Shown here: piece after piece, positions 45,944-56,595 of the stretch
Layout of the letters: every line of letters begins with the position of its first letter
Position numbering within the stretch: position 1 is the stretch's first letter
DNA from: Rubrivivax gelatinosus
Lineage (GTDB): Bacteria > Pseudomonadota > Gammaproteobacteria > Burkholderiales > Burkholderiaceae_C
Direction of reading: 5' to 3'
Length of the DNA: 64,000 nt
Assembly (NCBI RefSeq): GCF_004340905.1
Contig: NZ_SLXD01000002.1
Coordinates: 1-64,000, forward strand
The notes under the pieces: model-generated
Told to the model about the DNA's origin: nothing
Database searches by the model: none
What the model saw: only the letters and a program-made list of their open reading frames with translations
Program-made: the position numbers and the translations under genes

Positions 45944-46583
45944 GCAGCAGCGGCTTGAGCACCGGCCAGACGTTGTCGAGCATCGTCGGCTGGGCCTGCG
46001 CGGTGGGGTGGATGCGGTCGGGCTGGAACAGCGTCTCGGCCTCGGGCACGTCGGCCACGCCGCGCAGCAGGAAGGGCACGAGCGCCGCGCCGGTCTCGCG
46101 CGCGACCTTGGCGAACGAGGCCGAGAAGTCCTCGGCGTAGCGCCGGCCGTAGTTCGGCGGCACTTCCATGCCGACGACGACGACCTTGGCGCCGGCCTCG
46201 CGTGCGCTGCGTGCCATCGTCGCCAGGTTGTCGCGCGTGTTGGCGATCGGCAGGCCGCGCAGCGCGTCGTTGCCACCCAGCTCCAGGACCACCAGGTCGG
46301 GCCGGTGCTGCTTGAGCAGCGCCGGCAGCCGCGTGCGGCCGCCGGAGGTCGTCTCGCCGCTGATGCTGGCGTTGACCAGTTTCCAGCCCGGCGCCTGCGC
46401 ATCCAGGCGCTTGTCCAGCAGCGAGACCCAGCCGCTGCCGCGCGCCAGGCCGTACTCGGCCGACAGGCTGTCGCCGAGCACGAGCAGGGTGCGCGCGTCG
46501 GCCGCCGCCGCCGGGCCCGCAAGTGCCGGGGTGACGACGAGCGCGCTAGCATGCGCCAGCCACTGCCGGCGGGTCCACCGCAT
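45939..46583 (-). CDS. tesA: GDSL lipase/arylesterase (TesA-like lysophospholipase)
   Basis: A 214-residue exported esterase of the SGNH/GDSL family with broad thioesterase and lysophospholipase activity. Ser39 lies in LGDSLS, the GGND block follows in LELGGNDALRG and the Asp-His pair is in PDRIHP. The N-terminus has twin arginines and a signal peptide ending near AGPAAAA. It is divergent from ybbA, as in E. coli, but here the two start codons are only 4 bp apart; neither has a clear ribosome binding site. The stop is at the end of the tandem repeat. Confidence 0.9.
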   Translation of the reverse strand: MRWTRRQWLAHASALVVTPALAGPAAAADARTLLVLGDSLSAEYGLARGSGWVSLLDKRLDAQAPGWKLVNASISGETTSGGRTRLPALLKQHRPDLVVLELGGNDALRGLPIANTRDNLATMARSAREAGAKVVVVGMEVPPNYGRRYAEDFSASFAKVARETGAALVPFLLRGVADVPEAETLFQPDRIHPTAQAQPTMLDNVWPVLKPLLR

Positions 46584-46587
46584 CCGA

Positions 46588-47271
46588 ATGTCCGATCCGA
46601 TCATCTCCGTCCAACGCCTCTCGAAGCAGGTCGCCGATTCAACCGGCACGCTGACGATTCTCCACGACATCGATTTCGCGCTTTTTCCCAGGGAGACGGT
46701 CGCGATCGTCGGCGCCTCCGGCTCGGGCAAGAGCACGCTGCTGGCGATCCTGGCCGGGCTGGACACGCCGACGGCGGGCACGGTGACGCTGGCCGGCACC
46801 GACTTGTTCGCGCTCGACGAGGACGAGCGTGCCGCGCTGCGTGCGCGCCAGGTCGGTTTCGTCTTCCAGAACTTCCAGCTGCTGGGCCATCTGACGGCGC
46901 TGGAGAACGTGATGCTGCCGCTGGAGCTGATGGGCCGGCGCGACGCGCGCGCCGCCGCCACCGAGATGCTGCAGCGGGTCGGCCTGTCCGAACGCCTGGG
47001 GCACTATCCGAAGCTGCTGTCCGGCGGCGAGCAGCAGCGCGTCGCGCTGGCGCGCGCCTTCGTCGTGCGCCCCGCCGTGCTGCTGGCCGACGAGCCGACC
47101 GGCAGCCTGGACTTCGCCACCGGGGCCAAGGTGATGGAGCTGATGTTCGATCTCAACCGCGAGGCCGGCACGACGCTGGTGCTGGTGACCCACGACCCGC
47201 AGATCGCCGCACGCTGCGAACGCCAGCTGCGCATCGAGGCGGGGCGCTTGGCGCAGGCGCTGGCGGCCTGA
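46588..47271 (+). CDS. ybbA: ABC transporter ATPase YbbA
   Basis: A 227-residue ATPase of the LolD/MacB type with Walker A GASGSGKST, signature LSGGEQQRVALARA, Walker B LLADEPTGSLD and the His loop VTHD. In E. coli ybbA is followed by ybbP, a large permease gene. Here no permease follows; the next gene is on the opposite strand with its stop codon directly abutting. The permease must be elsewhere or lost. The start at 46588 gives the family-like MSDPIISVQRLSKQV. Confidence 0.88.
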   Translation: MSDPIISVQRLSKQVADSTGTLTILHDIDFALFPRETVAIVGASGSGKSTLLAILAGLDTPTAGTVTLAGTDLFALDEDERAALRARQVGFVFQNFQLLGHLTALENVMLPLELMGRRDARAAATEMLQRVGLSERLGHYPKLLSGGEQQRVALARAFVVRPAVLLADEPTGSLDFATGAKVMELMFDLNREAGTTLVLVTHDPQIAARCERQLRIEAGRLAQALAA

Positions 47272-49899
47272 TCAGACCCCGGCGCGCTCCAGCCGTGCCT
47301 TGAGCGCCAGCCGGATCGTCTGCGCGCTGTCGTCCAGGTGGGCGCGGGTGGCGGCGTCGCGGCGTGCCGGGCGGGCGGCGGCGGCGTCCAGGCGCGCCAG
47401 CAGCGTCCTGGCCTGGCTGCGCAGCAGCGCGCGGGCATCGGCGCGTGCCGAGGGCTGCAGCAGCGCGGCTGCCACGCGGTTGGCGTGCTCGCGCTGCAGT
47501 TCGCGGCGCGCCGGCGCGATCGTGCTGCCGGCGCCGAGTTCGCTCCAGACCTCGCGCATCAGCCGGCCGTAGAGCTCGGCCAGCCCGAAGGCGTCTTGCG
47601 GGTGGTCGACCTTGGCGGCGGCGTCCAGCACACGGCCCGCCAGCGCGTCACCCGACAGCGCGACGAGCACGCTGCGTTGCAGATCCAGCAGGCGCTGCGG
47701 CAGCGCGAAGTCGGTCGGCGTGCCCGACTCGCCACGTTCCAGGTAGTCGGGCGCCAGCCGGCGCTGCAGCGCGGGGCTCAGCGCCAGGCCGTCGGCGCCC
47801 AGCACGTCTCGCATCAGCAGGTCCAGCGCCTGGCGCTGGGTGTGCGCGGGCAGCGGCTGCAGCGGGTCGCGCCCGCTGCCGGGGTAGTCGCGCAGCGTGC
47901 GCACGCCGCCGATCTGGCGCAGCAGCAGCTGCGCGCTTCGGCCGACGTCGTTGAGCGCGAAGGCGATCGATCGCCTCAGCACCGAATAGTCCTCGTCGGG
48001 GGACAGCGTGCGTGTCTCCTGACGGCGGAACAGGTCGCGCGCGATCTCCAGGCGTTTGGCGGCGAAGGCGATCGGGTCGGCGCCGAGGTCGAAGACCGCG
48101 ACCTCGGGGTCCAGGCCGAGCGTGTTGTCCTCGTCGCTGGCGAAGGCGAGCAGCGGGTCTCGGCCGCGTGCGGCGATGCGCTTCAGTTCGGCCTCCTCGT
48201 CGGCGGCGGCGATCGGCTTGTAGGCGTACTCGATCGCCCAGTAGTCGTACGGGCCCAGCGTGGTCTGGAACGGCGCGGCCAGCGGCGCGCCCGGGCGCGG
48301 CAGGTTGATCGCGTTGTATTCCATCACCGAGCCGGTGGTGCCGTGCTCGCGCGTGAACGCCGGGTCGGCGAGCTGGGCCTCGGTGTAGATGCGCGAGGCG
48401 CGGAAGTTGTGCCGCAGGCCGAGCGCATGGCCGACCTCGTGCATCACGGTGTCCTTCAGATAGTCCTGGACGTAGCGCTGGGTGCGCGGGTCGCCGGGCG
48501 GCAGGTCCTCGCGCGCGGCGAGCACGTCCAGGCCGTAGGCCAGCTGCGCGGCGGCTTCGTCGGCGAAGCTGCAGGCGGCGTCGTGGCCATCGTGTGCCGG
48601 CGCGCCCGCGATACCGGCCAGCACCTGGCTGCGCTCCACGCGTTTGAGTCGTGTCATCAAGGCCTCGACACCGATGTCGGCGTCCAGGATCTCGCCGCTG
48701 CGCGGGTCGACCTGGGACGGACCGATCGCGGCGAAGCCCGGTTCCGGGGTGGTCATCCAGCGTACCGAGGCGCGGCCGGCGTCCAGCGTGTCGAAGTCGG
48801 CGTCGTCGGGCTGCTGGCGCACGACGATCGCGTCGCGGAAGCCGATGCGTTCGAAGGCCTTGTTCCATTCGAGGATCGCGTCGCGCACGGTCTCGCGCCA
48901 GGCCAGCGGCACGTTGCGGTCGATCCAGAACGTGATCGGCTTGACCGGTTCGGAGAGCGGCGCGGCCGGATCCCGCTTCTCCAGGCGCCAGCGGTTCACC
49001 CAGCGCTGCCGCGGCGACGTGCCGAGATCGCCGCCGACCTCGAAGCTGCGCGTGGTGAAGCTGCCGATGCGGGGGTCGGCTCGGCGCGCGTGCATCGGCT
49101 CGGCCGGCAGCGGCGCCAGCGAGTAGTGCAGACCAACGACGAGGCTGCGTGCGTCGGGCACCCAGCGCGGCAGCGACGGACCGCCCGGCGCCGGCGCGGC
49201 CAGTGTCGCGGCGTAGAAATGGTTCGTCGTCTCGATGACCGTGGCCTCGGGCGTATTGCGCACCGCGGCGATCGCGGTGTTGCGTGCGTCCAGCGTGTAG
49301 GGCTGGCGGAAGGCGCGCTGCAGCGACATGCCGACGCCCAGCAGGTCGCCCAGGAAGAGCGCGTTGGCCTCGACGAGCACCGCGCCGGTCTGCGGCTGCG
49401 GCAGGCTGGCCACCGGCGCGCTGGCCAGCAGGCTGGAGGCGAACGAGGCCGCGGCCGCGCGTGCCTCGGGCGTGCCGGGCTCGGCGTTGGCGACGACGTT
49501 GCGCGCCTGCAGCCGCACCTGCTGGTGCTGGCGCACGAACTCGACGAGCTGCGTGCCACCGGCACCCGACACCGGGAAGGCCATCAGCCCGCCCAGCACG
49601 CCCGCTTCGGCGATGCCCGAGGCGATCTTGGGCGACAGCAGGAAGGGCCGGCCCCAGGCGGCGGGCGCGAGTTCGATCCAGACCCTGTCGTCCTTGCGCC
49701 ACAGCGGCAGCGGGCCATCGACGCGGCGGGCGTCCTTCACGACGGCAGCGAAGGCAGGCAGCGCCGCGCTGGCGGGCACCGCCACCCGCGGCGCCGGCAC
49801 CGCAGCCGGCGTGGCCGCGGGAGGCGTCGCGCAAGCCGCGAGCAGCAGCGCGGCGGCCAGCGGCAGCAGCGGGCGGAGGGGTCGGGGCAGGGCGTTCAC
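47272..49899 (-). CDS. zinc-dependent lipoprotein metalloprotease (DUF5117/DUF5118)
   Basis: An 875-residue exported protein. The N-terminus has a hydrophobic helix ending in a lipobox with Cys23 (LLAACA), so it is probably a lipoprotein. The extended zincin motif HEVGHALGLRH lies near residue 487, and the N-terminal part resembles DUF5117/DUF5118 domains found in this protease group. Substrates are unknown. The start is GTG at 49899; no ATG stands between the upstream stop-free frame and the signal sequence. Its stop abuts the ybbA stop as TGATCA. Confidence 0.85.
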   Translation of the reverse strand: MNALPRPLRPLLPLAAALLLAACATPPAATPAAVPAPRVAVPASAALPAFAAVVKDARRVDGPLPLWRKDDRVWIELAPAAWGRPFLLSPKIASGIAEAGVLGGLMAFPVSGAGGTQLVEFVRQHQQVRLQARNVVANAEPGTPEARAAAASFASSLLASAPVASLPQPQTGAVLVEANALFLGDLLGVGMSLQRAFRQPYTLDARNTAIAAVRNTPEATVIETTNHFYAATLAAPAPGGPSLPRWVPDARSLVVGLHYSLAPLPAEPMHARRADPRIGSFTTRSFEVGGDLGTSPRQRWVNRWRLEKRDPAAPLSEPVKPITFWIDRNVPLAWRETVRDAILEWNKAFERIGFRDAIVVRQQPDDADFDTLDAGRASVRWMTTPEPGFAAIGPSQVDPRSGEILDADIGVEALMTRLKRVERSQVLAGIAGAPAHDGHDAACSFADEAAAQLAYGLDVLAAREDLPPGDPRTQRYVQDYLKDTVMHEVGHALGLRHNFRASRIYTEAQLADPAFTREHGTTGSVMEYNAINLPRPGAPLAAPFQTTLGPYDYWAIEYAYKPIAAADEEAELKRIAARGRDPLLAFASDEDNTLGLDPEVAVFDLGADPIAFAAKRLEIARDLFRRQETRTLSPDEDYSVLRRSIAFALNDVGRSAQLLLRQIGGVRTLRDYPGSGRDPLQPLPAHTQRQALDLLMRDVLGADGLALSPALQRRLAPDYLERGESGTPTDFALPQRLLDLQRSVLVALSGDALAGRVLDAAAKVDHPQDAFGLAELYGRLMREVWSELGAGSTIAPARRELQREHANRVAAALLQPSARADARALLRSQARTLLARLDAAAARPARRDAATRAHLDDSAQTIRLALKARLERAGV

Positions 49900-49986
49900 G
49901 GCGGAATTGTCGAAGCCGTGCGCCCGCCGGGTCCTCGTGATAAGGCGCAGGATTGACCCTCTGCTGCTTCTATCGACCTTCCGTCC

Positions 49987-50988
49987 ATGAGCACGATCCA
50001 GCCGCTGCGCTGGGGCCTCGTCGGCCCCGGGACGATCGCCCGGCGGTTTGCCGACGCCCTGGGCGTGGTGCCCGGCGCCCGCCTGGTGGCCGTGCACGGC
50101 GGCCGCCCGGGCCATGCCGAAGCGTTTACCGCGCGCTGGCCGGCCACCGTGCACCACGAACTGGCGGCGCTGCTGGCCGACCCGCAGGTCGACGCCGTCT
50201 ACATCGCCACGCCGCACAGCGCGCACGCCCAGGCCATCGCCGCGGCGCTGGACGCCGGCAAGCCGGTGCTCTGCGAGAAGCCGCTGGTGGCCACCGCGGC
50301 CCAGGCGCGCGCCGTCGTCGCCCGTGCCGCCGAGCGCCGCGTGTTCCTGATGGAGGCGCTGTGGTCGCGTTTCCTGCCGTCGTGGCAGCAGCTGCGCGCC
50401 TGGCTGGAAGCCGGCGAGATCGGCACCGTGCACGCGGTGCAGGGCACGTTCTGCCTGCGGCTGCCCTTCGACCCGGCCTCGCGGCTGTTCGCGCCGGCGC
50501 TGGCCGGTGGCGCGCTGCTGGACATCGGCGTCTACGCGCTGTCGCTGGCGCAGTGGGTGATGCAGGCCCAGGGCGGCGGCGAGCCCGAGGGCTTCGACGT
50601 CACCGGCACGCTGGCGCCGACCGGCGTCGACCTGCACCTCGCGACGCAGCTGCGCTGGGACGGCGGCGCGGTGGCGCAGTTCGTCATCGGCTTCGACGGC
50701 GCGGCCGACAACGCCTGCCGCATCCACGGCCAGCGCGGCACGATCACGCTGCAGCCCAACTTCTGGGAGTGCACGCGCGTCACGCTGCAGCGCCGCGGCG
50801 AGCCCGGGCAGACGCTCGAGCTGCCGTTGCGCCAAAACGGCTTCGAGTACCAGATCGAGGCCGCGACGGCCTGCATCGCCGCCGGCCAGCTGGAGAACGC
50901 GGCGATGCCGCTGGCGCAGACGCTGGCGGTGGCCGAGCTGAGCGACGCGATGCGCCAGCGCCTGGGCGTGCGCTACCCGTTCGAGTGA
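49987..50988 (+). CDS. Gfo/Idh/MocA family oxidoreductase
   Basis: A 333-residue NAD(P)-dependent dehydrogenase with an N-terminal Rossmann fold (WGLVGPGTIARRFADAL) and the family EKP motif in VLCEKPLVATAAQAR, then the C-terminal alpha/beta substrate domain. It resembles the dimeric dihydrodiol dehydrogenase/trans-1,2-diol group. The substrate, likely a sugar or diol, cannot be deduced. No pathway neighbours; it is divergent from the zinc protease and its stop is one base from that of the converging ABC permease. Confidence 0.87.
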   Translation: MSTIQPLRWGLVGPGTIARRFADALGVVPGARLVAVHGGRPGHAEAFTARWPATVHHELAALLADPQVDAVYIATPHSAHAQAIAAALDAGKPVLCEKPLVATAAQARAVVARAAERRVFLMEALWSRFLPSWQQLRAWLEAGEIGTVHAVQGTFCLRLPFDPASRLFAPALAGGALLDIGVYALSLAQWVMQAQGGGEPEGFDVTGTLAPTGVDLHLATQLRWDGGAVAQFVIGFDGAADNACRIHGQRGTITLQPNFWECTRVTLQRRGEPGQTLELPLRQNGFEYQIEAATACIAAGQLENAAMPLAQTLAVAELSDAMRQRLGVRYPFE

Positions 50989-50989
50989 T

Positions 50990-52129
50990 TCAGTCGATGG
51001 TCTGGCGGTAGCGCAGCATCGCCACCCCGCCGGCGGCCAGCGCGAAAGCGGCGATCGCCGCCGCTTCGGGCCACAGGTCGGCGAAGTCACTGCCCTTGAG
51101 CATCACGGCGCGCACGATGCGCAGGAAGTGCGTCAGCGGCAGCACTTCGCCGATCGTCTGCGCCCAGCCCGGCATGCCGCGGAACGGGAACATGAAGCCC
51201 GACAGCAGGATGTTCGGCAGGAAATAGAACATCGTCATCTGCATCGATTGCATCTGCGAGCGCGCGATGGTGCTGAAGGTGAAACCCACCGCCAGCGTGG
51301 CGACGATGAACAGCAGCACCATCGCCGACAGCAGCACGAAGCTGCCGGCCATCGGCACGTGGAACAGCACGCGCGCCGCGGCGAAGACCAGCAGCACCTG
51401 GCCGTAGCCGATGATCACGTAGGGCAGGATCTTGCCGGCCATCATCTCCACCGGCCGCACCGGGGTGGCCAGCAGGTTCTCGAGCGTGCCGCGCTCGCGT
51501 TCGCGGGTCATCGCCATCGAGGTCATCATCACCAGCGTCATCGTCAGGATGACGCCCATCAGCCCCGGCACGACGTTGAACGCGGTGATGCCCTCGGGGT
51601 TGTAGCGCTTGTGCACGCGGACCTCGAACGGCGCCGCGCCGCCGGCCAGCGGCGCCAGCGGGCCGGTGAGCTCGCTGCGCAAAGCCAGCGTCGGCAGCGC
51701 CGCCAGCGCGGCCACCGCCTGGCCGGTGGCCGCCGGGTCGCTGGCGTCGGCCAGCACGACGAGCGGCGGCGTCTCGCCGCGCAGCAGCCGGCGCGTGAAG
51801 TCGCCCGGGAAGACGAGCGCGAACTGCACCTCGCCGCGCGCGATCAGGTCCTCGGCACCGGCTTCGCTCGGCGTGGCGACGATCTCGAAGTAGCCGGTGT
51901 TGCGCACCGCGGCGACGACGCTGCGCACGACGGGCGACTCGTCCAGCGCGACGACGGCCGTCGGCAGGTGCTTGGGGTCGCCGTTGATCGCGTAGCCGAA
52001 CAGCACCAGCTGCATCAGCGGCACGCCGATCAGCATCGCGAAGGTCAGCCGGTCGCGGCGCAGCTGGATCAGCTCCTTGCGCAGCACCGCGAGGATGCGG
52101 CCCCAGCTAAGCGAGAGGATCCTGGGCAT
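50990..52129 (-). CDS. ABC-2 type export permease
   Basis: A 379-residue inner-membrane permease of the YhhJ/YbhR type with one N-terminal helix, a periplasmic domain (about 50-180), and five C-terminal membrane helices. RERERGTLENLLATPV is the typical cytoplasmic coupling segment after the first helices. It is the third gene of the tetR-hlyD-ATPase-permease operon; its start overlaps the ATPase stop by 23 bp. A second ABC-2 permease, often present in such loci, is absent. Confidence 0.9.
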   Translation of the reverse strand: MPRILSLSWGRILAVLRKELIQLRRDRLTFAMLIGVPLMQLVLFGYAINGDPKHLPTAVVALDESPVVRSVVAAVRNTGYFEIVATPSEAGAEDLIARGEVQFALVFPGDFTRRLLRGETPPLVVLADASDPAATGQAVAALAALPTLALRSELTGPLAPLAGGAAPFEVRVHKRYNPEGITAFNVVPGLMGVILTMTLVMMTSMAMTRERERGTLENLLATPVRPVEMMAGKILPYVIIGYGQVLLVFAAARVLFHVPMAGSFVLLSAMVLLFIVATLAVGFTFSTIARSQMQSMQMTMFYFLPNILLSGFMFPFRGMPGWAQTIGEVLPLTHFLRIVRAVMLKGSDFADLWPEAAAIAAFALAAGGVAMLRYRQTID

Positions 52130-53030
52130 GCTGGGTCAGCGAGATGAAGACGTCCTCGAGCCCGGTGGCGATGGGCTCGACGGTCCAGCGGTGGCCGGGC
52201 GCGGCACTGTCCAGCCAGGCGGCGAAGTCCTCGCCGGCGCGCGCGCTGACGTGCACCGAACCGCCGAAGGGCACCGCCATCCAGCGTTCGTCGTGCGCCA
52301 GCAGCGCCACCGCGTCGGCCAGGTGTTCGCCGCGCAGCGTCCAGGTGCGCAGCCCTGCGGCGGCCACCACCTCGGCGGCGGTGCCGGCGGCCAGCAGCCG
52401 GCCGTAGCTGATGTAGGCCAGCCGGTGGCAGCGTTCGGCCTCGTCCATGTAGTGCGTCGACACGAGCACCGTCAGCCCCTCGGCGGCCAGCGCGTGGATC
52501 TGCTGCCAGAAGTCGCGCCGCGCCTTGGGGTCGACGCCGGCGGTCGGCTCGTCCAGCAGCAGCAGTTCGGGCTGGTGCAGCATGCAGGCGGCCAGCGCCA
52601 GGCGCTGTTTCCAGCCACCCGACAGCGCGCCGGCGAGCTGGGTGCGCCGGCCGGCCAGCCCGAGGCGCTCCAGCGCGCCGTCGACCGCCTGGCGGCGCTC
52701 CGGCATGCCGTAGACACGGGCGACGAAGTCCAGGTTCTCCTCGATCGACAGGTCTTCGTAGAGGCCGAAACGCTGCGTCATGTAGCCGACGCGGCGCTTG
52801 ATGCGGCGCGCGTCGCGGCGCAGGTCCAGGCCCAGGCAGCGGCCTTCGCCGGCGTCGGGCTCGAGCAGGCCGCAGAGCATGCGGATCGTCGTCGTCTTGC
52901 CGCTGCCGTTGGGGCCGAGGAAGCCGCAGATCTCGCCGCGGCGCACCTGGATCGAGATCGCGTCGACGACGGTGCGCGTGCCGAAACGTTTGCTCAGGCC
53001 GCGCACGTCGATCGCGAGCTCGGCGCTCAT
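52107..53030 (-). CDS. ABC exporter ATPase (drug efflux type)
   Basis: A 307-residue ATPase with Walker A GPNGSGKTT, signature LSGGWKQRLALA and Walker [13 protein letters not shown], and a C-terminal extension of about 80 residues as in DrrA/YbhF-like drug exporters. It energises the permease encoded next. The ATG overlaps the hlyD-like stop (ATGA), and the 3' end overlaps the permease by 23 bp, so expression is tightly coupled. Confidence 0.92.
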   Translation of the reverse strand: MSAELAIDVRGLSKRFGTRTVVDAISIQVRRGEICGFLGPNGSGKTTTIRMLCGLLEPDAGEGRCLGLDLRRDARRIKRRVGYMTQRFGLYEDLSIEENLDFVARVYGMPERRQAVDGALERLGLAGRRTQLAGALSGGWKQRLALAACMLHQPELLLLDEPTAGVDPKARRDFWQQIHALAAEGLTVLVSTHYMDEAERCHRLAYISYGRLLAAGTAAEVVAAAGLRTWTLRGEHLADAVALLAHDERWMAVPFGGSVHVSARAGEDFAAWLDSAAPGHRWTVEPIATGLEDVFISLTQHAQDPLA

Positions 53031-53989
53031 CGTGCGGCGTCCGGCAGCGACACCTGCACCGGCTGCCCGGGCTTGAGCGCCGAGACGCCGTCGGGCCAGG
53101 CTTCGGCGCGGAAGACGAGCTTGCTGCGCGACTCGTTGCTGTAGATGACCGGCGGCGTGTACTCCGCCTCGTGCGAGACGTGGCCGATGCGCGCGGTGAG
53201 GCCGGCCGGGCAGCCGTCGCAGGCCACCGCGACGCTGGCGCCGACCTGGGCGCGCGCCAGCAGCGCCTCGGGCACGAAGAACCGCAGCTTGACGGCGCCC
53301 GGCGGCAGCAGCACGACGACCGGCGAGCCGGCCGGCACCCATTCGCCGGGGCGGTACAGCGTGTCGTAGACCTGGGCGGCGACCGGCGCGGCGCGTGCCT
53401 TCTGGTCTTCGTGCCAGCGCGCCAGCGCGGCATCGGCGCCGGCGCCGCGCGCGCTGGCGGCGGCCGCGGCCACCGCGTCGGCGCGTGCCGCTTCGTCGGC
53501 CAGGCGGCGGTCGGCCTCGAGCTCGTGCACACGCGCGGCGTCGGCGTCGCGCGCGGCGACGAGTTCGTCCAGCCGCGCCGCCGAGACGAAACCCTGGTCC
53601 ACGAGCGCACGCTGGCGCTTCAGCGCCGACTCGCTGGCCGCCAGCGCGGCGCGGGCCTGGGCGAGCTGGGCGTCGAGCGCCGCCCGTTCCAGCGGACGTT
53701 TGCCTTTGCGCAGGTCGTCGGCCTGCGACTCGGCCGCCGCGCGACGGGCGTCGGCGGCCTGGCGCGACAGCGCTTCGGCGTCGGCGTCGAGCGCGAACAT
53801 CGGCTGGCCGGCCTGCACCGCGTCGCCGCGTCGCACGTGCAGGGTGCGCAAGGTGCCACCGGCCGAGGCGGCGACGTAGACCAGCTCGGCTTCGGCATAA
53901 CCGGCCAGGGGCGCGTCCGTGCGCTGGCCGCAGCCGGCCAGGAAGAGCAGGGCGGCGAGCGCCGCAGCACGTTGGGGCAGGGCGTTCAT
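53027..53989 (-). CDS. HlyD-family periplasmic adaptor, lipoprotein type
   Basis: A 320-residue membrane fusion protein that links an inner-membrane exporter to an outer-membrane channel. The lipobox LFLAGC places the lipidated Cys at residue 20. A lipoyl half-motif (GGTLRTLHVRRGDAVQAGQPMF) is followed by an alpha-hairpin coiled coil rich in Ala, Arg and Asp (about 70-190) and beta-barrel domains. It overlaps tetR upstream and the ATPase downstream by 4 nt each. Confidence 0.92.
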   Translation of the reverse strand: MNALPQRAAALAALLFLAGCGQRTDAPLAGYAEAELVYVAASAGGTLRTLHVRRGDAVQAGQPMFALDADAEALSRQAADARRAAAESQADDLRKGKRPLERAALDAQLAQARAALAASESALKRQRALVDQGFVSAARLDELVAARDADAARVHELEADRRLADEAARADAVAAAAASARGAGADAALARWHEDQKARAAPVAAQVYDTLYRPGEWVPAGSPVVVLLPPGAVKLRFFVPEALLARAQVGASVAVACDGCPAGLTARIGHVSHEAEYTPPVIYSNESRSKLVFRAEAWPDGVSALKPGQPVQVSLPDAAR

Positions 53990-54636
53990 CGTCGAGGCTC
54001 CGGGTCGGGGGCCAGGCCACGCAGCGCCCAGTCCAGGCGTTCGGCGATGCGTTCGGGAGCCACGGCCAGCGGTGTCAGCCGGGAGACGAAGGCCGGCGGC
54101 GCGATCTCGCGCCCGCTCATCAAGCGCGTCACCAGCACCGGCAGCGCCAGCGAGGCCAGCAGGAACATCAGCTGGTGCAGCGGCTCGGCGCGGCGCAGCC
54201 GGCCGGCGTCCTGCGCCTGGGCGATCAGGCCCAGCAGCACCGCGGGGTGGCGCTGTTCGATCGTCGCGACGAAGCGCCGCACCGCCGGTTCGCCGGCCGC
54301 GGCGTCGGCCAGCAGGAGGGCGAGGAAGTCGCGGTGGCGTGCGACCCAGCCGACGAACTCCAGCAGCGCATCACGCAGCGCCGGCAGCGGGTCGCCGGGG
54401 CGCCGGGCGAGGTCCTGCAACTGGCCGAACATCGGCGCGTACCAGCGTTCGATCAACTCGGCGACGAAGGCGTCGCGGGTGCCGAAGTGATGCACGAAGC
54501 TGCCGAGGTTGGCACCGGCCTCGGCGGCGACGGCACGCACCGTCAAGGCCTTCAGACCACGTTCGCGCGCCAGCGCCAGGCCGGCCTGCAACAGGCGTTC
54601 GCGGGCGCCGGGGTCGGCGGCGGGGCGGGAGCTCAT
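53986..54636 (-). CDS. TetR-family repressor of the efflux operon
   Basis: A 216-residue regulator with an N-terminal helix-turn-helix (LKALTVRAVAAEAGANLGSF, about 29-48) and a ligand-binding C-terminal domain. It is the first gene of the operon with adaptor, ATPase and permease, so it probably represses them until a toxic ligand binds. The stop overlaps the adaptor start (ATGA). A palindrome lies inside the promoter immediately upstream of its ATG. Confidence 0.92.
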   Translation of the reverse strand: MSSRPAADPGARERLLQAGLALARERGLKALTVRAVAAEAGANLGSFVHHFGTRDAFVAELIERWYAPMFGQLQDLARRPGDPLPALRDALLEFVGWVARHRDFLALLLADAAAGEPAVRRFVATIEQRHPAVLLGLIAQAQDAGRLRRAEPLHQLMFLLASLALPVLVTRLMSGREIAPPAFVSRLTPLAVAPERIAERLDWALRGLAPDPEPRR

Positions 54637-54642
54637 GCGATG

Positions 54643-54671
54643 TTTATACGCGTGTACAAGCGTGACCGCAA
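54643..54671 (-). promoter_or_regulatory. promoter with TetR operator
   Basis: On the minus strand TTGCGG (54671 to 54666), 17 bp, then TATAAA (54648 to 54643) make a well-spaced promoter for the tetR operon. TTATACGCGTGTACAA (54644-54659) is an imperfect palindrome (12 of 16 positions symmetric) that covers the -10 box and the spacer, the expected position for repression. Confidence 0.65.
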
Positions 54672-54691
54672 TCCTGGGCCCGGAAACGAAA

Positions 54692-54713
54692 ACGGCGGCC
54701 CGCAGGCCGCCGT
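54692..54713 (-). terminator. intrinsic terminator of ettA
   Basis: ACGGCGGCC (54692-54700) pairs with GGCCGCCGT (54705-54713), loop CGCA. Read on the minus strand it lies 24 nt after the ettA stop and is followed by TTTCGTTTCC. Confidence 0.8.
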
Positions 54714-54737
54714 CCATTCAGGCGTCGCCGCCCGGCC

Positions 54738-56402
<1,665 letters not shown>

Positions 56403-56439
56403 GGAGTCCTGTTCGGTTCTTTCGGAAAGGTTGGAGCAC

Positions 56440-56470
56440 GGCCGCGCGGCGCGGCCAAACCGCTATTGTC
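56440..56470 (-). promoter_or_regulatory. ettA promoter element and leader hairpin
   Basis: On the minus strand GACAAT (56470 to 56465) is a likely -10 box. The leader then forms GGCCGCG-CCG-CGCGGCC (56456 to 56440), a 7-bp GC hairpin about 40 nt before the start codon. Confidence 0.35.
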
Positions 56471-56566
56471 GCCGTTCCGGGGCCGCCCATCGCCACCCTT
56501 CCGGCAAGGACGGGCCGGTGCACACGGGGGACGCCGCCGCCCGTAGGGTCTCGTCCTGCAGCTTTG

Positions 56567-56584
56567 ATCTGCATCAGATAGAAT
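56567..56584 (+). promoter_or_regulatory. rhlE -10 box with overlapping small palindrome
   Basis: TAGAAT (56579-56584) is a likely -10 box. Just upstream and overlapping by one base lies ATCTG-CAT-CAGAT (56567-56579), a short perfect dyad that could be an operator. No good -35 box is seen at 17 bp. Confidence 0.35.
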
Positions 56585-56595
56585 TTTCGGTACCG

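Noticed and set aside
45791-46552. Alternative minus-strand frame through tesA ending in the tandem repeat
   Set aside because: It lacks the GDSL motifs, and its last residues only translate the 74-bp repeat in two frames.
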